From positions 310,001-374,000 of the forward strand of contig NZ_CP061718.1 in NCBI RefSeq assembly GCF_014764365.1: 64,000 nucleotides of DNA. The letters are read 5' to 3'. This document shows positions 26,346-38,418 of the stretch, in pieces (position 1 is the first letter of the stretch; each line of letters begins with the position of its first letter). The stretch is from Roseococcus microcysteis (lineage in GTDB: Bacteria > Pseudomonadota > Alphaproteobacteria > Acetobacterales > Acetobacteraceae). The notes beneath the pieces are model-generated. The model was not told where the DNA came from. It saw only the letters and a list, made by a program, of their open reading frames with translations, and searched no databases. The translations under genes and the position numbers were made by a program.

Positions 26346-26744
26346 TCAGGCCAGGACGAACATCGGCACCGGGGCGCCATCGCCCTCGGTCGCCTTGAAC
26401 TTCACCTTCACCTTCTGGCCGCACTTCAGCGCGTCCAGGTCGCACTCGATGATGTTGGTCAGCATGATCGGACCTTCATCGAGCTTCACATAGGCCACGC
26501 AGAACGGCTCCTTCCCGCGCGCGACGGACCAGGAATAGATCTCGCCCGTGCCCTTCGCCTCGACGAACTCGACATTGTTCGAGAGGGTGAAGGGCGAGAC
26601 ATGGCGCGGGTAGTGGAACAGCTTCCCCGTGTCCTTGCACTTGCCCAGGATCAGCTTGCCTTCGCGGCAGCCGTCGAAATAGGGCTTGTTGTCGGGGCTT
26701 TCCGCGGGCGCCTGGGGCGTGCGGTCAAAGGCTTGCGTTGCCAT
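26346..26744 (-). CDS. zinc-ribbon OB-fold acyl-CoA-associated protein (DUF35)
   Basis: A 132-residue DUF35-type protein with a rubredoxin-like zinc ribbon (Cys in YFDGCREGKLILGKC) and an OB fold (GEIYSWSVARG). These proteins bind a partner thiolase and shield or channel the acyl-CoA. It starts 5 nt after the thiolase stop, as expected for a complex partner. Confidence 0.88.
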   Translation of the reverse strand: MATQAFDRTPQAPAESPDNKPYFDGCREGKLILGKCKDTGKLFHYPRHVSPFTLSNNVEFVEAKGTGEIYSWSVARGKEPFCVAYVKLDEGPIMLTNIIECDLDALKCGQKVKVKFKATEGDGAPVPMFVLA

Positions 26745-26749
26745 GAGGA

Positions 26750-27916
26750 TCACTCCCTCTCCAGGATGACGGTGCCGCAGCCATGCCGCGTGCCGAGGTT
26801 GCCGCCCTTGCCGTTGGCGAGCACGAGGTCGGCGTTCGGAACCTGCACCTTCGGGTGGGCCTCGCCGCGCGCCTGGCGCACCGCCTCGATCACCTTGGTC
26901 ATGCCGCCGCGGTTGGACGGGTGGTTGTTGCAGAGCCCGCCGCCATCCGTGTTGAAGGGCAGCTTGCCCACGCCCGAGATCAGGCCGCCATCCTGCACGA
27001 ACTGGCCGCCCTTGCCCTTCTCGCAGAAGCCGAGGTCTTCCAGCTGCACCAGCACCGAGATGGTGAAGCTGTCATAGATCGAGGCGTATTTGATGTCGGA
27101 AGGCTTCACCTTGGCCTTCTCATAGGCCATCGGCCCCGACATCGCGGCGGCGGAGTAGGTCAGGTCGATGCCGCCGGAGTTCTGGTGCTTGTAGGCCTCG
27201 CCCCAGCCCTTCACGCCCACCTTGGGGCGGTTCAGCGACTTCGCGATCTCGGGCCGCGCGACGATCAGCGCGCCGCCGCCATCGGAAATCACGCAGCAGT
27301 CGAGGCGGTGCAGCGGGTCCGCCACCATGGGCGAGTTCACCACATCCTCGACCGTCACCACCTTGGGCAGCATGGCGTGCGGGTTGTACTGCGCATGGGT
27401 GGACGCCGCGACCTTGATCCAGGCGAGCTGTTCGCTGGTCGTGCCGAATTCGTACATGTGCCGCGTGGCGACCATGGCGTGCATGGTGGCGATGGTGCGG
27501 CCATAGGGCAGCTCGAAGCTCTCATCGGGCACGCCCGCGCCGAAGCTGCGCACGGCGGTGCCGGTCTGCATGCCCTCGGCGCGCGGACGGCCGGCCAGCG
27601 TGATCAGCGCGACATTGCACTTGCCCTGGATGATGGCCTCGACCGCATGGCCCACATGGATCACGTAGGAGGAGCCACCGCTCTCCGTCGTGTCATAGTG
27701 GCGCAGCTTGTTGAGGCCCATGTAGTCGATCATGGACAGGCCGCCCATGCCGGGCGCGTCGCCGGCGCAGAAATAGCCGTCGATGTCGGAGGCCTGCAGC
27801 CCCGCATCCTGCAGCGCGCCATAGGCGACTTCCGCATGGAGCTGGGCGGTGGACTTGGTCTCGGCCTTGCGCGTCGGGTGCTCGAAGGCACCGACGATGT
27901 AGGCGGGATTCTTCAT
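26750..27916 (-). CDS. thiolase-family protein (SCP2-type acetyl-CoA acetyltransferase)
   Basis: A 388-residue protein of the SCP-x/non-classical thiolase group. It starts MKNPAYIVGAFEHPTRK and shows GYFCAGDAPG, GGSSYVIHVGHAVEAI, CNNHPSNRGG and a C-terminal ARHGCGTVIL-like segment. The classical catalytic Cys near residue 90 is replaced by Ser in GGSS, as in other SCP2-like thiolases. Together with the OB-fold partner it probably acts on acyl-CoA side chains. Confidence 0.85.
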   Translation of the reverse strand: MKNPAYIVGAFEHPTRKAETKSTAQLHAEVAYGALQDAGLQASDIDGYFCAGDAPGMGGLSMIDYMGLNKLRHYDTTESGGSSYVIHVGHAVEAIIQGKCNVALITLAGRPRAEGMQTGTAVRSFGAGVPDESFELPYGRTIATMHAMVATRHMYEFGTTSEQLAWIKVAASTHAQYNPHAMLPKVVTVEDVVNSPMVADPLHRLDCCVISDGGGALIVARPEIAKSLNRPKVGVKGWGEAYKHQNSGGIDLTYSAAAMSGPMAYEKAKVKPSDIKYASIYDSFTISVLVQLEDLGFCEKGKGGQFVQDGGLISGVGKLPFNTDGGGLCNNHPSNRGGMTKVIEAVRQARGEAHPKVQVPNADLVLANGKGGNLGTRHGCGTVILERE

Positions 27917-27993
27917 GGGCGTTTGGCCCCCTTTCTGGCGTGTGGCGTCATCGCGGAATTCAACTCCCCCCGGGATCGGCGTCAGCATTCATG

Positions 27994-28012
27994 CCGCGAG
28001 CGATCATCGCGG
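27994..28012. other. weak hairpin in the thiolase upstream region
   Basis: CCGCGA and TCGCGG pair around a 7-nt loop in the 170-bp gap between the thiolase start and the Bug receptor stop. It could be a terminator for the receptor gene only if read on the plus strand, so no role is assigned. Confidence 0.25.
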
Positions 28013-28086
28013 GCAGAGGGTTGCCCCCACGCCGCGATCCGTCAACCGCATGGCCGATGAAATGGCCCGCTTTTCCGTTCGCGCCC

Positions 28087-29085
28087 TCAGCCCAGGCCGA
28101 GCCGCCGCGCGATGTCGCGGTAGAGGGTGATCTGCGCCAGCACATGCGCCCGGGCGCCCGCGCCATCGGTGATGATGGGGCGGCTGCCCTCGGCCTCGGT
28201 CTCGCGGACCCAGCGCGGGTCGGCGCCCACGCGCTGGATCACGCCCTCCCACTCCCGGGCCAGCTCATCGGGCAGGCCGGCGGGGGCGGCGATGGCGCTC
28301 CAGCCCGACAGATGCGCCATGTCGGGCAGCCCCGCCTCGGCGGTGCTGGGCACCTGGGGCAGCAGGGGCAGCCGCGCATTCCCCGCGATGGCGAGGGGCC
28401 GCACGCGCCGCGCGCGGATGGCCTCCATCATGTCGCCGAGGTTGCCGCCGAGAAAATCCGCCTCGCCCGCGAGCATGGCGGCCAGCGCCTCGCCCCCGCC
28501 GCGCGTCGCCACCGCCTCCGCCGCGTCAATCGGCAGGCCCGCGAGCACGAACATCTTGCGGATGCCAAGGTCGAGGATGGTGGCCGGCCCGCTGGTGGCG
28601 AAGCGCAGCGGCGGCTGGGCGGTGTCGTGCAGCCGGGCCAGCAGCGCGGGAAGGTCCGCGAAAGGCGCGCCCGCCGGCACGGCGATGACGAAGGGGTTGG
28701 CATCGAGCAGGCCGAGCCAGGTGAAGTCATCCAGCCCATAGGCCGTGCGCGGGTCGGTGGCGGGCAGGATGGCGGAGGAGGCGACGCGCGCCAGCAGCAG
28801 CGTCTCGCCGTCTGGCGCCGCGCGCGCCACGGCGGCCGTGCCCAGCGCGCCCGAGGCGCCGGGCATGTTCTCGACCCGCAGCGGCAAGGCGCCGGCGCCA
28901 CGATGGCGCACGGCGTGGCGGGCGAAGCGGCGGGCCGCGATGTCGGCGACACCCCCCTCCGAGAAGGGCGTGACGAGGCGCACCGAACCCGGTGTTGCCG
29001 TCTGGGCACGCGGAGACGACAAGACGGTGGCGCAACCAAGCGAAGCAGCGGCAGCGGTCAGCAAAATGCGGCGGGAATTTGGCAT
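28087..29085 (-). CDS. Bug-family periplasmic tripartite-tricarboxylate receptor
   Basis: A 332-residue TctC/Bug solute-binding protein. The signal peptide begins with a twin-arginine-like NSRRILLTAAAAS. The mature part shows RLVTPFSEGGVADIAAR, MPGASGALGTA and VPSTAEAGLP. It would bind an organic acid in the periplasm. No TctA/TctB membrane genes are adjacent, a common situation for Bug proteins. Confidence 0.88.
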   Translation of the reverse strand: MPNSRRILLTAAAASLGCATVLSSPRAQTATPGSVRLVTPFSEGGVADIAARRFARHAVRHRGAGALPLRVENMPGASGALGTAAVARAAPDGETLLLARVASSAILPATDPRTAYGLDDFTWLGLLDANPFVIAVPAGAPFADLPALLARLHDTAQPPLRFATSGPATILDLGIRKMFVLAGLPIDAAEAVATRGGGEALAAMLAGEADFLGGNLGDMMEAIRARRVRPLAIAGNARLPLLPQVPSTAEAGLPDMAHLSGWSAIAAPAGLPDELAREWEGVIQRVGADPRWVRETEAEGSRPIITDGAGARAHVLAQITLYRDIARRLGLG

Positions 29086-29244
29086 GAAATTACCTTCCTC
29101 CTGCATCAGATGGGGCAGTCCTGGCCTCAGGAAAACCACTTGGGTTGCCCTTTCGCGTCACAGCATGCTACGCGCTGTTTCATGTTGGACGGGCATCACC
29201 TTCCCACGGCAGCGCCGGATCGGCGTGCACCCTGGGGCCCCCGC

Positions 29245-29964
29245 ATGGCGTACAAGCGCTTTGCTTTCGCAATACTTGCCGGCTGCGTCCTCGCGGTCGG
29301 CTTTTCTGTCGCGCCAAGTAGTGCGCGAGCGGACCAGCCGCGCATGCGCGACGCCCCGCAGGAGCTGCTGCCGGCCTTCGACCCGCAGTTCCGGGGCGCC
29401 ACGCGCGGCCCCCGGGCCGCCTGCCTGCTGGCCACCCGCCGGGCCGAGGACATCCACGGCCTGCCCCGCGGGCTGCTGACCGCCATCGCCCTGTCGGAGA
29501 GCGGGCTGCACGCCCATGCGCTGTCCATCCGCGGCACCCCCCACTATCCGGCCGACCTCGATGAGGCGCGCCAACTGCTCCGCCAGGCGCGTGGCAGCGT
29601 CATGGCGGGCTGCATGCAGGTGAATGCGCGCGTCCATGCGCGCGGCGAGGACTGGCCGCTCGATCCCTTCACCGCCGCCGACTGGGCGGGCGGCGTGCTG
29701 GCGCGCTGGGCACGGGAGAACAACGGCTCCTGGACCGAGGCGCTGCGCCGCTGGCATGGCGCGAGCCCGGGCAACACGCGCAGCCTGGTCTGCCGCGTGC
29801 GCGCCAAGCTGGAGGTGACGAACCCCGGCAGCGACCTGTTCCAGAGCACGCGCTGCCCCGAGGCCACGGCCCAGCGTCTGCGCAATGACGCGGAGGCCCA
29901 TCTGCAGACCGCGGAGGCCCAGGCGGGCCGCCGCGGCGTCGCGAGCGCCGCCGCGGGTTTCTGA
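29245..29964 (+). CDS. lytic-transglycosylase-like exported protein
   Basis: A 239-residue protein with an N-terminal signal peptide and an SLT-like domain. The catalytic Glu is in LTAIALSESGLHAHAL near residue 90, and GCMQVNARVHARG follows. It would cleave peptidoglycan glycan strands in the periplasm. It is divergent from the Bug receptor across 159 bp that must hold both promoters; no operator was recognised there. Confidence 0.8.
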   Translation: MAYKRFAFAILAGCVLAVGFSVAPSSARADQPRMRDAPQELLPAFDPQFRGATRGPRAACLLATRRAEDIHGLPRGLLTAIALSESGLHAHALSIRGTPHYPADLDEARQLLRQARGSVMAGCMQVNARVHARGEDWPLDPFTAADWAGGVLARWARENNGSWTEALRRWHGASPGNTRSLVCRVRAKLEVTNPGSDLFQSTRCPEATAQRLRNDAEAHLQTAEAQAGRRGVASAAAGF

Positions 29965-29981
29965 CCCACGGCGGCCGCGCC

Positions 29982-31622
29982 CTACAGGCGGGAGACCTCG
30001 GTCTCCTTGCTGGTGATGAATTCGAGCAGCGCGGGCACGCCGTTGCGCGTCTGCTCGATGCCCCGCTGGATGGCGGGGATGATCTGCGCCACCTCCGTCA
30101 CCCGCTCGCCATAGCCGCCGAAGGCCCGCGCCATGGCGGCGTAGTCGCCGCTGATGTCGGTGGTGCGGTATTTCTCGGTGCTGAGGGCCATGATCTTCAG
30201 CTCGATCGCCATCGAGAAATTGTTCAGCAGGATGGACAGGATGGGGATGCGCTCACGCACCGCCGTCTCGAAATCCATCCCCGTGAAGCCGATGGCCGCA
30301 TCGCCCCAGACATTGATGCAGAGCTTGTCGGGGGCCGCGAGCTTGGCGCCCATGGCCAGCCCCAGCCCATAGCCGAGCTGCGTGGTCTTGCCCCAACCCA
30401 GGTAGGACAGCGGCGTGCGGCTGATCCAGAAGGGGGAAAGCTGGTCACGCGGGCTGCCCGCATCATGGGTGATGATGGTGTTGTCCACATCCACCGTGCG
30501 CCAGAGGTCGCGCAGCACGCGGTAGGGGTTGAGCGGGGCGTCGTTGGAATCCCGCTTGTGCGCCCATTGCGCGAGCCAGGGCGCGCGGATGGCCTCGATC
30601 TCCTGCTGCACCGGCGCGTGGTCGCGCTTTTCCTTCACGCGGCCGCGCAGCTCCTCCAGCAGCGCGTCCAGGATCAGCGCGGCATCGCCCACCAGGCCGA
30701 TGTCGCAGCGGATGTCCTTGTCGATATGGTCGGGGTCCAGCGTGGCGTGGATGAACTTCACGCCGCCAGGCTTCCGCGCCGGCATCTTCACGCCGAAATT
30801 CGTCTCGGTGAAGGAGCAGCCGATGCCGAAGATCACATCGGCATTGTCCAGGAAATGCCGCACCGGCTTGGGCATGGCGAGGCCGCTCGAGCCCAGCGCC
30901 AGCGCATGATCCTCGGGGAAGGAGGACTTCCCGCCCAGGCTGGACGTCACGGGAATGGCCAGCAGTTCCGCCAGCTCCCGCAGCTGCGGCCAGGCCTGCG
31001 CCCAATGCACGCCGGTGCCGGCATAGATCACGGGGCGGCGGGCATTGGCCAGCATCTCGGCGGCGCGGCGGATGTCCACCGGATCGGCGCCGGAGCGCGT
31101 GGCGACGACGGGCGTGTAGTCCAGCTCGCCGGGCAGTTCCTCGTTGAACATGTCGGTCGGGATTTCGACCAGCACGGGCCCGCCGCGCCCGTTCCGCAGC
31201 CGCGCGAAGGCGCGGCGCATGATGTTGGGGACCTCGGCCGCCGACATGATCGCCTCGGCGGATTTCGTCACGCCGCGCATCTGGATGGTGGAATTGTAGT
31301 TGGGCGGCACATGCGCGATGCGCCGCGGATAGCCCATGGGCATGACCAGCACCGGAATGCTCTCGCCGAAGCATTGCGCGATACCGCCATAGGCGTTCTC
31401 CGCCCCCGGCCCGTGCTGCATGCAGAAGGCGCCGAGCTTCTTGCCCGAGGTGACCCGGCTGATGGCATCCGCCATGTGCAGCCCGATGCGCTCCTGCCGG
31501 ACCATGACGGGGCGGATATCCACCGCCGCCGCGTGCTCGATGAGGTGGTTCACGGGGTAGCCGGTGAGGATTTCGATCCCCTCCCGCTTCATGATCTCCG
31601 CGATGGCGTCGCCGACCTTCAT
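29982..31622 (-). CDS. thiamine-diphosphate-dependent enzyme (acetolactate-synthase-like)
   Basis: A 546-residue ThDP enzyme with three domains. The activating Glu is in MVRQERIGLHMADA near residue 43. The ThDP motif is NVWGDAAIGFTGMDFETA...NN near residues 440-470. It differs enough from IlvB that the reaction (decarboxylase, oxalyl-CoA-like or carboligase) is left open. It is divergent from the small-protein/amidase pair. Confidence 0.85.
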   Translation of the reverse strand: MKVGDAIAEIMKREGIEILTGYPVNHLIEHAAAVDIRPVMVRQERIGLHMADAISRVTSGKKLGAFCMQHGPGAENAYGGIAQCFGESIPVLVMPMGYPRRIAHVPPNYNSTIQMRGVTKSAEAIMSAAEVPNIMRRAFARLRNGRGGPVLVEIPTDMFNEELPGELDYTPVVATRSGADPVDIRRAAEMLANARRPVIYAGTGVHWAQAWPQLRELAELLAIPVTSSLGGKSSFPEDHALALGSSGLAMPKPVRHFLDNADVIFGIGCSFTETNFGVKMPARKPGGVKFIHATLDPDHIDKDIRCDIGLVGDAALILDALLEELRGRVKEKRDHAPVQQEIEAIRAPWLAQWAHKRDSNDAPLNPYRVLRDLWRTVDVDNTIITHDAGSPRDQLSPFWISRTPLSYLGWGKTTQLGYGLGLAMGAKLAAPDKLCINVWGDAAIGFTGMDFETAVRERIPILSILLNNFSMAIELKIMALSTEKYRTTDISGDYAAMARAFGGYGERVTEVAQIIPAIQRGIEQTRNGVPALLEFITSKETEVSRL

Positions 31623-31708
31623 GGCGCTTCCTTTCCTTGCTGGTTGGGGGCCACGCTAGACCTCGCGCCGGAGCGGCCGCAAGCTGGTGGCCCGCACAGG
31701 AGACGCGC

Positions 31709-31915
31709 ATGGCCGAGTTGCACCCGCCCTTGAGCCCCGAGGAATTCAGCCTGGTGATGCGCCAGGTGGGCCTCGACCTCCCGCCCGCCGAGGCGGAGGC
31801 GCTGCGCCTGGCCCACCCCCATCTGCGCGTGCTGCTGGACCGGCTGCGCGCGCCCTCCAACCCCATGGCCGCCGAGCCTGCCTATACCTTCGCCGTGCCG
31901 GTGGCGCGCGCATGA
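31709..31915 (+). CDS. small GatC/AtzG-like amidase partner
   Basis: A 68-residue protein with a good AGGAG ribosome-binding site. The layout LSPEEFSLVMRQVGLDLP...LLDRLRAPSNP...EPAYTF resembles GatC and AtzG (DUF4089), small subunits that wrap around amidase-signature enzymes. It overlaps the amidase start as ATGA, which supports a two-subunit enzyme. The family call is from pattern only. Confidence 0.7.
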   Translation: MAELHPPLSPEEFSLVMRQVGLDLPPAEAEALRLAHPHLRVLLDRLRAPSNPMAAEPAYTFAVPVARA

Positions 31916-33285
31916 TCCCGACCATCGCCGAGGCCGCGCGCGAGATCGCGGCCAAGCGCCTTTCGCCCGTGGAACTCGCGCAGGCCTGCCTGGCGCGCGT
32001 GGAGGCCCACCAGCCCGCCCTGCACGCCTTCATCCTGCAAACGCCCGAACGTGCCCTGGACGATGCCCGCGCCGCCGAAGCGCGCCAGATGGCGGGCCGC
32101 CTGCGCGGGAAGCTCGACGGCATCCCCATCGGCCACAAGGACATCTACGAGACGGCCGGCATCCCCACCACTGGCCATTCCGCGCAGATGCAGGACCATG
32201 TGCCGGCGCAGGACGCCTTCACCGTGGCGCGCTGGCGCGAGGCGGGTGTCGTGCTCCTGGGCAAGCTCGCCACCCATGAATTCGCCTTTGGCGGCCCCAG
32301 CTTCGACCTGCCCTGGCCCCCCGCCCGCAACCCCTGGGACACGGAGCGCTTCACCGCCGGCAGCAGCAGCGGCACGGGTGCCGCGGTGGCGTCCGGCATG
32401 ATCCTGGGTGGCACGGGCTCGGACACGGGCGGGTCCATCCGGGGCCCGGCGGCGCTGTGCGGCATCGCCGGCATCAAGCCGAGCTACGGGCTGTGCTCAC
32501 GTTCGGGCGTGCTGCCGCTGGCGCACACGCTGGACACGACCGGGCCCATGGCCTGGACCAGCGAGGATTGCGCCCTGCTGCTGGAAGCCATGGCCGGCCA
32601 CGACCCCGCCGACCCCAGCAGCGCCAGCCACCCGCTGCCCAGCTTTGACGTGAAGCAGGACCTCCGCGCGCGGCGCGTGGGCGTGATCCGACATTTCCAC
32701 GAGAGCGACCACCGCGTCTCCGACGCCACGCTGCGCGGCATCGAGGAGAGCCTCGCCATCTTCCGCGCGCGGGGCATGGAGGTGGTGGAGGTCACCCTGC
32801 CGCCGCTCCAGGATTTCCACGCCGCGGGCTGGGTAACGCTGGCGGCCGAGGCCTGGGCCGTCCATGAGCCCTGGATGCGCGAAAAGCCCATGAAGTATGG
32901 CGAGGCCCTGCGCGCGCGCCTGGGCATGGGCGCGCTGCTGACGGCGGGCGACTACCTCCAGGCCCAGCGCAGGCGGCGCGAGATCATCGCGCGGAGCTTC
33001 GCCGCGACCGAGGGCGTGGATCTGCTGGTCACCGCCGCCGTGGTGGGCGAGGCGCCGAAGATCACGGAGGTGGGCAAGTTCGCCAGCATCGAGAAGCCGG
33101 GCTTCACCATCCCCTTCAACATCCTGGGCTGGCCGGCACTCTCCGTGTGCACGGGCTTCGGCGCCGGCGGGCTGCCGGTGGCGGTGCAGATCGTGGGCAA
33201 GCCCTGGCAGGATGGGCTGGTGCTGGCGGCCGGCCACGCGCTGGAGACCGAGAACGGCCACCGCGCGAAAAGACCCGCCTTGTAG
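31912..33285 (+). CDS. amidase-signature-family enzyme
   Basis: A 457-residue amidase. The Ser-cisSer-Lys triad regions are visible: Lys in IPIGHKDIYETAG, then TAGSSSGTGAAVASG and TGSDTGGSIRGPAALCGIAGIKPSYG. With its small GatC/AtzG-like partner it could act on a ureido or biuret-type compound like AtzE, or another amide. GatB is not adjacent, so tRNA amidation is unlikely. Confidence 0.92.
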   Translation: MIPTIAEAAREIAAKRLSPVELAQACLARVEAHQPALHAFILQTPERALDDARAAEARQMAGRLRGKLDGIPIGHKDIYETAGIPTTGHSAQMQDHVPAQDAFTVARWREAGVVLLGKLATHEFAFGGPSFDLPWPPARNPWDTERFTAGSSSGTGAAVASGMILGGTGSDTGGSIRGPAALCGIAGIKPSYGLCSRSGVLPLAHTLDTTGPMAWTSEDCALLLEAMAGHDPADPSSASHPLPSFDVKQDLRARRVGVIRHFHESDHRVSDATLRGIEESLAIFRARGMEVVEVTLPPLQDFHAAGWVTLAAEAWAVHEPWMREKPMKYGEALRARLGMGALLTAGDYLQAQRRRREIIARSFAATEGVDLLVTAAVVGEAPKITEVGKFASIEKPGFTIPFNILGWPALSVCTGFGAGGLPVAVQIVGKPWQDGLVLAAGHALETENGHRAKRPAL

Positions 33286-33288
33286 GCG

Positions 33289-35932
<2,644 letters not shown>

Positions 35933-36045
35933 GGGAGGCCGGGCGGTAGCGCGCCCCAAGCCCGCACGCAACCGGCGCCACAGCATGCCGGATGACCGCA
36001 CGCCCCCACCATGCCAGGATGGGCCGAACCGGAGAGACTCGCCCC

Positions 36046-37263
36046 ATGTCCGCCACCCCCCGCGCCGCGGGGCTGCTGATCGCCTGTGCCGTGCTGGGTG
36101 CCGCCCTCGCCATGGGGCTGCGCCAGAGCTTCGGCCTCTTCCTCGCCCCCATGACGACCACGCTGGGCTGGTCGGCCTCGGGCTTCGCGCTGGCCATCGC
36201 CTTGCAGGTGCTGGTGAATGGCGTGGCCCAGCCCATCTGCGGCCAGGTGGCCGACCGCATCGGCGGGCGGCGCGTCATCATGGGCGGCGCCCTGTTCTAC
36301 GCGCTCGGCATCATGGGCATGGCGCTGTCCACCTCGCTGTTCTGGTTCACCTTCTTCGCGGGCATCGTGATGGGCGTGGCGGTTTCCGCCGCCGGCATGC
36401 CCGTCATCATCGCGAGCCTGACGCGGCTGCTGCCGCCCGAGATGCGCGGCCGCGCCGTGGGCCTGGGCACGGCGGGCTCCAGCTTCGGTCAGTTCCTGGT
36501 GGTGCCGCTGAGCCAGTTGGGCATCTCGGTTGCCGGCTGGCAGGGGGCGCTGTTCCTGCTGGCCGGGGCCGCGCTGCTGATGGTGCCGCTCGCCCTGCCG
36601 CTGAACGACAAGCCCGCCCCCCCGGTGGCGGGCGAGGTGGAGCAGACGGCGGGCGAGGCGCTGCGGCTGGCTTTGCGTTCGCCGACTTTCTGGTGCCTCT
36701 TCTTCGGCTTCTTCGTCTGCGGCCTGCATGTCAGCTTCCTCGCCGTCCACATGCCGGGCTTCGTGGCCTCCTGCATGCTGCCGGCCAGCGTGGGCGCGGC
36801 ATCCATCGCGCTGATCGGGCTGTTCAACATCGCGGGCTCGCTGGCCGCGGGCGAACTCTCCCAGCGCTGGCGGCGGCGGGAATTGCTGGTGCTGATCTAT
36901 GCCGGCCGCGGCGTGCTGATGACGGCCTTCCTGCTCGCCGACAAGACGACGACCAATGTGTTGATCTTCTCGGCGATGATGGGCGTGCTGTGGCTCTCCA
37001 CCGTGCCGCCCACCGTGGCCCTGGTCGCCCGCAACTTCGGCACGCGCTGGCTGGCCACCATCTTCGGCCTGGTCTTCCTGGGCCACCAGATCGGCGGCTT
37101 CACCGGCGCCTATCTGGGCGGGCTGATCTTCGACCTGACCGGCAGCTATGACCTGATGTGGAGCCTCAGCATCGCCGCCGCCGCCTTCGCCGCCCTGGTG
37201 CATCTGCCCGTGCGCGACGGGCCGGCTTTGGCACTCCCCGCGCAAGCCGCTACAAAGCCCTGA
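36046..37263 (+). CDS. MFS transporter
   Basis: A 405-residue major facilitator with 12 membrane segments. GQVADRIGGRRVIMGG between helices 2 and 3 is the MFS motif A. Similarity is to the oxalate/formate-type and monocarboxylate group (RQSFGLFLAPM). The substrate is not predictable. It starts at the ATG after a GGAGAG ribosome-binding site, divergent from queA. Confidence 0.88.
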   Translation: MSATPRAAGLLIACAVLGAALAMGLRQSFGLFLAPMTTTLGWSASGFALAIALQVLVNGVAQPICGQVADRIGGRRVIMGGALFYALGIMGMALSTSLFWFTFFAGIVMGVAVSAAGMPVIIASLTRLLPPEMRGRAVGLGTAGSSFGQFLVVPLSQLGISVAGWQGALFLLAGAALLMVPLALPLNDKPAPPVAGEVEQTAGEALRLALRSPTFWCLFFGFFVCGLHVSFLAVHMPGFVASCMLPASVGAASIALIGLFNIAGSLAAGELSQRWRRRELLVLIYAGRGVLMTAFLLADKTTTNVLIFSAMMGVLWLSTVPPTVALVARNFGTRWLATIFGLVFLGHQIGGFTGAYLGGLIFDLTGSYDLMWSLSIAAAAFAALVHLPVRDGPALALPAQAATKP

Positions 37264-37284
37264 CCCCGGCCCGGAGAATTCACC

Positions 37285-37716
37285 TTGCCCAGCTTGCGCC
37301 GCCGTTCCCTGCTGCTCGCCGCCCCCGCCCTCGCGGCCCCCGCGACGCTGCGCGCCCAATCGGGCCCGCCCCATGAATGGCTCTTCGGCACCTGGACCGG
37401 CGGCATCTTCCCCGCCGTGGACACCCAGGGGCCGGGCTGCTTCGGCAATGCCGTCGTCATCTTCACGCGCGACGTGATCATGCGCATGGCCAACCTGGAC
37501 GTGGCCTACCGCCAGCGCCTGATCGAGACGGTGGCGCTGACCAATGACGGGGTGGAAATCCGCCTCGTCTCGCAGGGCGGGCGGATGATGCCCGAATCCG
37601 GCTTCGGCTGCGAGAACAACCCGGACCTGCTGCGCGTGGTCCGCCGCGGCGATGACGAGATCGCCTTTCCCAACTGCATCGAATTCCCCTCGGTGCTGCG
37701 CCGCTGCCGGACCTGA
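37285..37716 (+). CDS. exported protein of unknown function
   Basis: A 143-residue protein not recognised as a named family. It has a twin-arginine-like signal (SLRRRSLLLAAPALAAPATLRAQ) and a mature part with two or more Cys (GPGCFGN, FGCENNP, FPNCIEF). The start is TTG 37285 with GGAGAA upstream. It lies between the MFS gene and the racemase-like gene, probably in the same operon. Confidence 0.7.
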   Translation: MPSLRRRSLLLAAPALAAPATLRAQSGPPHEWLFGTWTGGIFPAVDTQGPGCFGNAVVIFTRDVIMRMANLDVAYRQRLIETVALTNDGVEIRLVSQGGRMMPESGFGCENNPDLLRVVRRGDDEIAFPNCIEFPSVLRRCRT

Positions 37717-37721
37717 CGCAC

Positions 37722-38363
37722 ATGGCCCACCGCATCACCCTGATCCACGCGCTGCGCCATTCGCCGCCGCCCATCGAGGCCGCCTTCGCGCGAATCTGGC
37801 CCGGCCAGGTGCTGATGAACCTGCTGGATGACAGCCTCTCGGCCGACCTGGCGCGGGAGGGGCAGCTCACCCCCGCCATGACCGAACGCTTCCTGACGCT
37901 GGGGCGCTACGCGGCCGGCACGGGGAGTGCCGCCATCCTCTTCACCTGCTCCGCCTTCGGCCCCTGCATCGAGGCGGTGGCGGCGGAGCAGGCCGCCATC
38001 CCCGTGCTCAAGCCCAATGAGGCGATGATCGAGGAGATCATCGAGGCCGGCCACCGCCGCATCGGCCTGCTGGCCACCTTCCCCGGCACGCTGACCTCCA
38101 TGCCCCCCGAATTTCCGCCGGGCATCGAGGTGGTGCCCATGCTGGCCGAGGGCGCGCTGGCCGCGCTTGATGCCGGCGGGGTGGCGCGGCACGACGCCCT
38201 GGCCATCGAGGCGGCGCAGCGTTTCCAGGGCGTGGACGCCATCGCACTCGGCCAGTTCAGCCTGGCCCATGTGGCGCCCGCGGTGGCCGAGGCCACGGGC
38301 CTGCCCGTCTTCACCACCCCCGACAGCGCGGTGCGCAAGCTGCGCCGCGTGCTGGGCGGTTGA
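37722..38363 (+). CDS. Asp/Glu/hydantoin racemase-family protein, one-cysteine variant
   Basis: A 213-residue protein with the racemase fold. The first catalytic-type Cys is in ILFTCSAFGP near residue 75. The second expected Cys is missing: the matching segment reads ALGQFSLAH. A lyase, isomerase or non-racemase role is possible. It lies 5 nt after the exported protein gene. Confidence 0.75.
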   Translation: MAHRITLIHALRHSPPPIEAAFARIWPGQVLMNLLDDSLSADLAREGQLTPAMTERFLTLGRYAAGTGSAAILFTCSAFGPCIEAVAAEQAAIPVLKPNEAMIEEIIEAGHRRIGLLATFPGTLTSMPPEFPPGIEVVPMLAEGALAALDAGGVARHDALAIEAAQRFQGVDAIALGQFSLAHVAPAVAEATGLPVFTTPDSAVRKLRRVLGG

Positions 38364-38418
38364 AAGACATGGGCGCGGACGCATCTGCGGTTCGCGACCA
38401 GAGAGGGATGCGCGCGAG

